Assembly: GCA_963989385.1 (NCBI GenBank)
Contig: OZ022506.1
Coordinates: 6,551,415-6,615,414, forward strand
Length of the DNA: 64,000 bases
Direction of reading: 5' to 3'
Source: Ctena decussata
Lineage: Eukaryota > Mollusca > Bivalvia > Lucinida > Lucinidae
How positions within the stretch are numbered: the first letter of the stretch is position 1; the number at the start of each line of letters is the position of its first letter. The translations under genes were made by a program, and so were the position numbers. This document shows positions 56,280-64,000 of this stretch, piece by piece. The notes under the pieces were generated by a model. That model worked only from the letters and a program-made list of their open reading frames with translations, searched no databases and was not told the DNA's origin.

Positions 56280-57070
56280 ATCACATATTGCGGCTCATTA
56301 GCATATTTACTGGAAAATACACTCTGTTTACATTACGCATTACATGCATGACTTTATTGCGTAATAGGAAGCCAGATTACACTCAAAGATGCCAAAGACT
56401 CGTAAAACTCCCTTTGACGAAACACACATATCACCCATATCATAGCCAACCTGACCCACATCACCCCTTCGGCAAAATATACCTTTCACCACACTCGGCA
56501 AAAACCTAATATTACCCGTTGCACAACCCACGTGACCCATATCAGTCTATCTGTTCTGTAACGTCAAAGCAAATATTGTGCGCAATGCGCATATACATGT
56601 ATGTCTTCCACACGTGTGAGTGGAAAAATAATATTATGGTTTTGCAAAAATGTTTCGCAGAATCTTAGATAATTGACAGAAATATTAATTAGTTCACATC
56701 AACTTAAAACATATTGTCTAACCACAAAGGTCAGTACAAGAGCTTAATGCCGATCCCACAGCTCTCCAGTTAAAATGAGCGTTTTTGATTGTAGAGCTGA
56801 ATCAGGCTCGATCTCACATCTCGATATTCGCAAACAGTCTCTGACAATGCAGAGCTGTATGAAGCAATTGTCGAGCCCAGAGCCCACTTCAGGCAACTAT
56901 TGTATTCTTTATTGGTCCTTTCTAAGACATACATGCTGCATATGTCCAACTGGCACTTTAATTAGAACCAGTAAACGTAAGGGGGTGGGAAAAATAATTA
57001 TGATACTTTACCTTAAGTTATGAAGCGGAGTTTTTTTTGTTTTTTTTTGAGGTTTAAGAAACTATGGGTT
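56280..57070. other. unannotated intronic stretch
   Basis: No feature recognised. Short C/A-rich segments (CACATATCACCCATATC, CACATCACCCC) repeat loosely at 56425-56530. Confidence 0.35.
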
Positions 57071-57166
57071 TGTTTGGTCCAGTTCTCATAACGATGTTCC
57101 CAAGGGACTCAGCGGAACGAATCCATGAGATGCAACTCCTGACTGCAATGCACTTTCTGGCACCAA

Positions 57167-57408
57167 GCCCCGAGGTTATAAAACTTTTTTCGTGCTCAAC
57201 TCAGCTGAGCATGAAATTTTCTCTGCTGATAAATATAAAAATGCCAACTAATGTTGGCATTTTCATATTCATAAGCAGAGAAAATTTCATACTCAGCTAA
57301 AATGAGCATGAAAATAACTGTATTTATCAGTAATTTGCTATTTATTAGCATGTAAAATTTCATGCTCAGCTGAGTTGAGCGTGAAAAAAGTTTTATAACC
57401 TCGGGGCC
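57167..57408. mobile_element. 242-bp foldback MITE with GCCCCGAGG ends
   Basis: The ends GCCCCGAGGTTATAAAACTT and AAGTTTTATAACCTCGGGGC are perfect inverses. The arms continue through CTCAACTCAGCTGAGCATG. An inner perfect hairpin AATGCCAACTAATGTTGGCATT lies at 57240-57261. It lies between two diverged direct repeats (57076-57165 and 57530-57605), so the host repeat may be split or duplicated. Confidence 0.88.
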
Positions 57409-57776
57409 TAGTCTTGTCCTTTCCAACTTAAAGAGAATCAGAATCAGAATCAGAATTGTTTACTGGTGATACGTCCAAGGACAATCTTTCACCAAGAGGA
57501 GACCTGTCAGAAGCTGGTTGCTGTTTTTCCTATTCTCGTCACGATGGTCTCCAAGAGTTTCAACGGAACAGATACATGACTGAACCTCCTGGCACCGACT
57601 CTTTCAGAAAACAGAAACTAGTAATTTAACAGAAATCTATTTTATATGTAGTTTAAGCTTCGAGAGTTTCGAGCACTACAGCATAAAACCTGTTACCTGC
57701 AGTATTATCACCTCCCTCGGAATTGGCCGAGCGTGTTCCGATTGCCAAAGAAACTCGGTTTGGCCACTTCCATTAT

Positions 57777-60700
57777 AGTGGAGCAAATATGATTGCGTAA
57801 GTGGCCTAGAAAAGGGAGATAGTAGTCTACGGAGTGTAACATTTGTTTTTATATATCAAAATGATTGCCTTGGTTTGTAGTTTGAAAATTCAGCGTTTGC
57901 CACCTTGGCAAACCTTGCATAACTCTGTAGTGGCAAGTTATTTACGTTACCCCATTAAATTTTGAATATCAAAAATATTTATTGAAGTCAATAGGAAGTA
58001 TGCTTAAACATTATAAATGTACCAAATGTCCGTATTTTTTTAAGGAATGATATATTTTCTATAACTTAAGCTACTTCGGAAACAATTTCGAACTTTTATG
58101 CTGTTATTTCCGTGACAATTATATAATGTACTCTTTGAAAATTTAAAATACTAACTTAAATCGTTGCATTTTACGAAAACTCTGTGACAAAATAGCCCAA
58201 ACTGCTCAATTTTTCTAATTAACTAACTGGCAACTTTCAATACAATTCTAGCAAAACAAATTTGAGACCTCTAACTTTTATACTTTGTCAACCATGTACT
58301 GTAGAACGTGGTAACACCTATTCCCTAATGGAGGCTTAAACGTCATTTTCACACAATTATTCGTACAAAAGATGACTACTAAGCTATTAAAACTATTTAA
58401 AACTGACGAATTGGATCTGTTGCAATAAGATCATGTTAAACAAATATAAAGCAAATATTTAAAAAATATTTTTGACCTTACAACACATATTTTAACCAAA
58501 GTAACATACCTAACAAATTGCTAATGTTTGCGTAAAGCGTCTATCATTCTGGCCAGGAAAACACTCTTTTGAATTCTGACTTTAAAACAGCCAAATTGTG
58601 GTAACAGTATTCTAGTTATCGTTAAATGAAATTTATGCGTGGTGAAATTGGCTACTCGGTCAGCAAACAGATGAGTGTTATTTACATGACATGCCAAGGT
58701 GAGATGTCCTACAATTAGAAAATTTTAATAAACCTTCGTGAATTAACCTCTACATGGAACACTATTATTTTTTTTCCATTTATATCCGACACACATTCGA
58801 AACATCCACTATAGCAAACTAACTGATCATAACGTACAGTTTTGAATTCAGAAAGGTAACGTTTGTAACCGTTATTTGAAAACAATCCATGAGATTAACT
58901 GTTGCCACAGCCAAATGTGCATAAGCCTTATTAATTTAAGTTAAAATATTTTCAAAATGGCACGTTCGACTGGTTGAAAGCCACCCCATGTAATTTATCA
59001 GTGAGATTTCCACGGCGGTGCATCCGTTTGGGTCTATTGATGTTATGGTTCGTATTGTCCACTTACCAGTAGCCTTAAAAAATATTGATTTGTTTTGTCT
59101 GTTTATTGGCCGTCAGTCTGATGTATATAGAAACAAACAGAAAATCGGTGAAAATAGACAATTTGTATTCCAGGGTATGTTTGATTAAGGCTAGCTTTGT
59201 GGTCATCTGCACAGAATAAACTGGATGTTTATTTGGCCTCCCGTTAGTTTCATTTGAGTACAGTGTCAAAGTTTCATGTCTTATTACTTCATGTTACTAT
59301 TTTCAGTTTGGCGTTATGGGAGAATCTTGGCACTAGTTGATCGAATCAAATCCTGATCGGAGCCCTTCTGCATTGTTTATCTGTTTTGACTGTTTTCTAT
59401 AGACCGTAGTTAAACTATCTTGGCCCTACAGCATACATTTAAACCAAAGTAACGTATATAAAAGGTTAAAAAGTAAGGGTTATTTTACTCCACTGCACTT
59501 AGTGTAAATTATGGCTACCGTGGAACACTTTGTTGTACTTCATTTAAATAGAAATTAAGTATTATCTGGTCATTTGGGATCATCTGGACTCATTCGAGTT
59601 GATTTGAAAAAAGTAGCTGAAGCTGGTGCTAGGTTGCATTGGAAGTGTTGCAGCATTACCTTTCTGGGCATAAACTTAGTTAAACCGAGGTAGTTGTTTT
59701 GCTTTATTTATTTTATTTTTCTTTTTTTGTGATCCATTCCTTGTTTCCAGGAAATCTTTCTTTCTGAATCAAAATAATCAGTTCAAGAGTTTAAGGTGCT
59801 TGGATACACTATTACGCTAAATTATTCTGCAAGTTTTACTTTAGCCCTTATTGTTAATTGGAGTTAACTCTAAAAGGAAATAATTGGCTACCGTAGGTGA
59901 AAATGTTTCCTCTAAGAGTAGACAATTTTTTGACGGGTTACAACATCCACAGAAGTAAACAGGAAGCACCTACGGAAGCATAACAAATTGAAGTGTGTCC
60001 ATTAAAAATTATACTGTATTATTTCCAAAATATACCAGAAGATCATGTTGAAGCAAGAAACACACACGAGATAGAACATAGTAGACTCGGTTAATTGATT
60101 CCTTTCAAGATCTGGCACGGATAATCTTATTATGACATATTGTTATTATTTTAAAATCATTATCAAAATGACCTTTAATTGAGTCAATGATGATTTACTT
60201 ACTTTGATTCCTTGTTTTTAGTATTTAAAAGGTAACGTATACAACATTCAAATGTAAATGATTTGTCAGATTAGAATTATGATTCTTTATGATATTATCT
60301 CTTTGATGTGATGCAGTATGATGAAGCATTAAAAGTTCCCCTGTTCTTGGGACGGACCCTTTTACTGTGAACAATTTTCATATTAATGCTCGGGTGACCG
60401 GATGCAGAAAATAACCGCCTTTAAGTAACACATCTAGAACAGGCATAATACTAATACGAACTATGCATTATATAGAAAACAATTGTGGGTAATCATGTTT
60501 CTGTCTTAGTCCTTTCTTTGGGACTTTAATTATTTAAAGCATCTGTATCAAATATATAAATCCCTTCAGAGATGTATAGCGATACTGCTGTTAGGTTAAA
60601 CTTCGGCACCTCAATGTTTGCTTTCAAAATATGCGTTATACTTATGGGCGGTTACTTTCTGCACCTTGTAACTCTACCATTAATATGAAAACTCCTTAAC

Positions 60701-62861
60701 AGTAAAAGGGTAGTCTGACAACTTGTTTACTGTTGAATGCTGTATACTTTACCATTTTGACCACCTAACCACGGAGTCGAAGTGAGTGAATTATCACTGA
60801 CTCGAATTAAATGCCATTTTGATGATGATTTCAAAGTAATAAGGTTACCCCCATCAGACAAAGATAGTCATAGTTATTTCATTTTACACAATATCCATTC
60901 ACCTTAAAGTCTGGTGGAATGATAAAAGCTTAACGAAATTCTGAAGGAATATTCTCTGGAAGCAAGAAATGCATCAGAAAAAAACAAAATAAGCCGCCAT
61001 GGTTAATCTAACTGTGTACCCAGCAATGTAATATTGCAAAATGCCAATGCCCCTAGCACCAGCTTCTGCTAAATTCCTTTTTTCAAACTGACTCAGAACG
61101 AGCCCAGATTATCCCAAACATAATTTTCAATGAGATGAGGTACGATGGAACATTTCATGGCAAGCACACAGAACTTTACACTTGCTGCAGTAGAATAAAA
61201 TAACTCATAGTTTTTAACCTGTTATATACGTTACTTTGATGAAAATGTGTGCTTTTAGGCAAAAAAAAATTAAACGTTGGTTTTATGTATTGCTTCTTTA
61301 TAAGAAAAGTTCAAAACAGAGAAAGTAGTGTAAAAGGGCAGCAATCAGGAATCGATTCTTTCTGTGAAACACTCCACTCGCGATACCAAGCTGAAAATTG
61401 CAGCATAAAGTTATAAGACAAGTAGTCAGACGTTACTAGCCAAAAAAAACAGCCAGCCCATCCCATGCAAATGATCACAAAGCTAGCCTTAACTAACTAA
61501 TTAGTCACACAAACGCCTTTTCACCCATTTCTGTCCGTATCTATATATGGCTATATATGGCAGAATGATGGCAAATATACCGATGAACTAAACTCATTTT
61601 TGAGGATTGCAGTTACGAGGACAACACAAACACCTCAACAGATGTTCCGCCTTGGGGCTGCCAATAATGAGTTTCATTGGGTAGCTTTAAACCAGTCTAA
61701 TGTGCTTTTAAACTGTTTTTATTTCAGCTCAAAATAATAAAGCTTATACATATTTTGGCAGTAGTAATATTTGATCTCAGGGACGTTTTGGAAATAAAGG
61801 TTATTAACGTTACCTTTCTGAGTACAAAACCGAAAGTTATGATTATCTGGTTTGACACTTTTGGTTTTGTTTAAAAGTCATTTGGCTATTAATAGTAAAA
61901 TATACATATTCCATGTACAGATTAATTCACAAATGCTTCATTTGAACATCAGGACAATCTCAGCTTTGCAAGTTATGTAAATAACACTGTTTTGTGTCTA
62001 TGTAGGCGATGAAACTCTCATTTTACAATAAATAACAACTACATGTATTGTCATCACAACTATGTTGTTAAAAATTAATTTAGATTAAATTAGAATTTCA
62101 AAAATCTATGTTCATGGTGGGAATGAACTATGATTTAATCAATCATTTTAATCTGTTAAGTACGTTACTATGGTTAATATATGTGCTGTAAGGTCAGAAC
62201 ACAAATGTGAACTGTTGTTATATCATGTATTACATGATCTTTTTTCATAACGGCCGATTTGTCAGTTTAAAATAATTTATTCGCCATTTTTTGTACGAAT
62301 AATTGTGGGAAAATGACTTTGCAGCCACCAACAGAGAATAGTTGTAATCATGTTCAACGGTACATTTTTGACAAAGTATAGAAGCTAAAGGTCTCAAATT
62401 AGTTTTGTTAGAATGGTATTAAACGGGACAATTAGAAAATTGAAGAAGTTTGGGTAAATTTTATCACAAACTGTTTGTAAATGCAACAGCCTAAGTTACA
62501 TTTTAAATTTTCGAGGGGTACATAATATATTGTAACGAAAATAACAGCACAGAAGCTCTGAACTGTTTTCTAAGCAGCCTTATTTATAGCATATTAATCA
62601 TTCTTGCAGAAAATATTAATATTTGATACATTTATATTGCTCAAACACATTTCTTATTGACTTCAATAGATATGTTTGATATTTAAGATCTAAAGAGGTA
62701 ACATAAATAACTTGCAACTGCAGAGTTATGCAAGGTTTGCCAAAGCGGCAAACGCTGAATTTGATAACTATAGACCCAGGCGATCATTTTGATATACAAA
62801 AACAAATGTTACACTCCGTAGACCACCCCCTTGAAAGATAGCCCAACATATTTGCTCCACT
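57777..62861. mobile_element. 5.1-kb diverged giant inverted repeat
   Basis: The tips AGTGGAGCAAATATGATTG and the complement of CCAACATATTTGCTCCACT start arms of about 2.3-2.8 kb that stay alignable to a centre near 60.5 kb. Matching landmarks: CTACGGAGTGTAACATTTG with ACTCCGTAG at 62814, CAGAAAGGTAACGTTTGTAA (58849) with 61800, and GATGCAGAAAATAACCGCC (60401) with GGCGGTTACTTTCTGCACC (60649). No ORF over 70 codons runs through it. It may be a foldback-type DNA transposon with very long TIRs or a large palindromic duplication. Confidence 0.8.
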
Positions 62862-62869
62862 ATTAGTTT

Positions 62870-63585
62870 CGTGATACATGCAACTCCACGAGTTCTTTTA
62901 CCTCACTCATTTGGCACTAAAATGGCTTTCATAAATACGGATATTTTTTGCTGCTGGTTTATTTTTAATTTTAATTCAGGAGCGAAATCGCACATTTTCC
63001 AGGCTTGCATATCATCATATTTTTATCAATGACCACAAATGTGTTTGTTAGGACTGATCATGGTCAATCTGGCGCTTTACTGGTGTGATGGTGGCCTGTT
63101 CTAGGCATTACTATCTATCTATATATATATTTTTTTTTATCTTAAAATCTGCTATCCCAAGATGAAGATGTCCAAATGCATCCAATTATTACGGATAGTC
63201 GCCGAAACTAAAGTTATCTGTGCAGCATCAAATCTTCTGATATTGTATTTGGCAGCATAATTATAAACTGTTCACCGCCCACTTTTGTACTCCGATGTAA
63301 AAATGAGAATAGCAAATTAAATAAAATACGAGCGACCTCATCTACGTATTTTACGATTTATCTAAATTCAAATAATGGCCAGGTGATCTAACGATATGCA
63401 AGCGGGACAAAGACTGTTTCTTACTACTCCAGTAAAATATCATCATTTCAATGACTGTATCCAAATTATATTTACCGGAATTGTTCTAAAATTGGGACAC
63501 CTTAAAATTACCGTAATGATTCTAAAATTTGAACAAAAAAGTAGGGTTAATATTCGGCGAGGTATATTTGTACGCCGATTAAAAG
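62870..63585. other. unannotated stretch
   Basis: No gene or bounded repeat. An (AT)n/T tract is at 63118-63138. Confidence 0.35.
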
Positions 63586-63589
63586 CCAA

Positions 63590-63664
63590 ATGGCAAACAG
63601 TATAGACTCTGACCAGACTGCTCCATTTTAGGAGCAGTGTGATCAGGGTCTGCACTGTTTGCTA
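63590..63664. repeat. GCAAACAG hairpin, copy 3
   Basis: TGGCAAACAG...GACCAGACTGCTCC pairs with GGAGCAGTGTGATCAGG...CTGTTTGCTA. It is the most complete member of the family seen at 26073 and 28778. Confidence 0.8.
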
Positions 63665-63669
63665 AATGC

Positions 63670-64000
63670 CAACTGTCCCCATATTAAGGGTCATCTACAC
63701 ACTATCACCTTATCAGAAAATCAGGGTTCCGTCTGTGAGTTTTAATCTTTAGGTGTAATATGATTTGCTATCTGCATAATTGAATTTGGTGTCGCATTTC
63801 TTATCTTTAAACCAAATGTCAGTACTACTATTAATAGTTGAAAGAAATAAGAAACACCTTAGTAACCAAAATGAATCGTATTAACCAAGATAGCTGAAGA
63901 TACCATATTGAAATTTGAAAAACAGCGAGAGAGTTATTGGGCGTAATATATCATTGTAATTAATTCCGATTTTCCAAATGACACATTTGAAATAAGGAAT
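63670..64000. other. unannotated end of window
   Basis: No feature recognised. Confidence 0.4.

Overview
The window looks like a repeat-saturated stretch of invertebrate nuclear DNA, most likely from a bivalve mollusc. It is AT-rich and almost free of long ORFs. It carries tRNA-headed SINEs with (AATC)n tails, many foldback (MITE-like) elements, CCCAGCAGGCACA-type hairpins, and one spliced developmental gene exon. The taxon is inferred from repeat style and is not proven by any marker.

One protein-coding gene is supported with confidence: a Dachshund (DACH/dac) exon on the + strand at about 44.9-45.46 kb. It encodes an S/P/Q-rich N-terminus and the Ski/Sno/Dac-type DACHbox-N, and ends at a GT donor. 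The 18.5 kb downstream would then be intron 1, and the 45 kb upstream is intergenic or 5' regulatory territory. Almost everything else is mobile or tandem repeat DNA.

Layout. 0.8-1.75 kb: a short-TIR element. 2.2-5.5 kb: two copies of a 238-bp TA-flanked MITE, three ACGTC/TTGAATCAAC hairpins and two hammerhead-ribozyme repeats (one mutated, one decayed). 6.58-7.86 kb: a 53-unit, 24-bp minisatellite that is open on both strands. 8-11.9 kb: foldbacks and SINEs, one with a 12-bp target duplication. 11.9-15.8 kb: a 3.4-kb inverted-repeat element and two hairpins. 16-19 kb: SINEs and an intact-looking hammerhead motif. 20.4-23.9 kb: a 3.5-kb element bounded by inverted GGCCCC-rich minisatellites. 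24.3-26.8 kb: foldbacks, a second intact-looking hammerhead and three tandem tRNA-like units. 29.3-35.35 kb: a 6-kb composite inverted repeat with TAGGG/CCCTA arrays, into which a 2.54-kb transposon with 454-bp TIRs has inserted. 36-44 kb: SINEs and foldbacks. 47.5-57.4 kb (putative dac intron): a SINE split by a foldback, a 167-bp tandem repeat, AT-rich GATATC tracts and a repeat-in-repeat region. 57.8-62.9 kb: a 5-kb diverged inverted repeat.

The most interesting signals are the dispersed ~120-150-bp repeats whose minus or plus strand folds into a type I hammerhead ribozyme (a motif known from Penelope-like and retrozyme-type elements), and the two multi-kilobase nested palindromes. No complete transposase, reverse transcriptase, rRNA or functional tRNA gene was recognised. 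Repeat boundaries are read by eye and are approximate unless a target duplication is stated.
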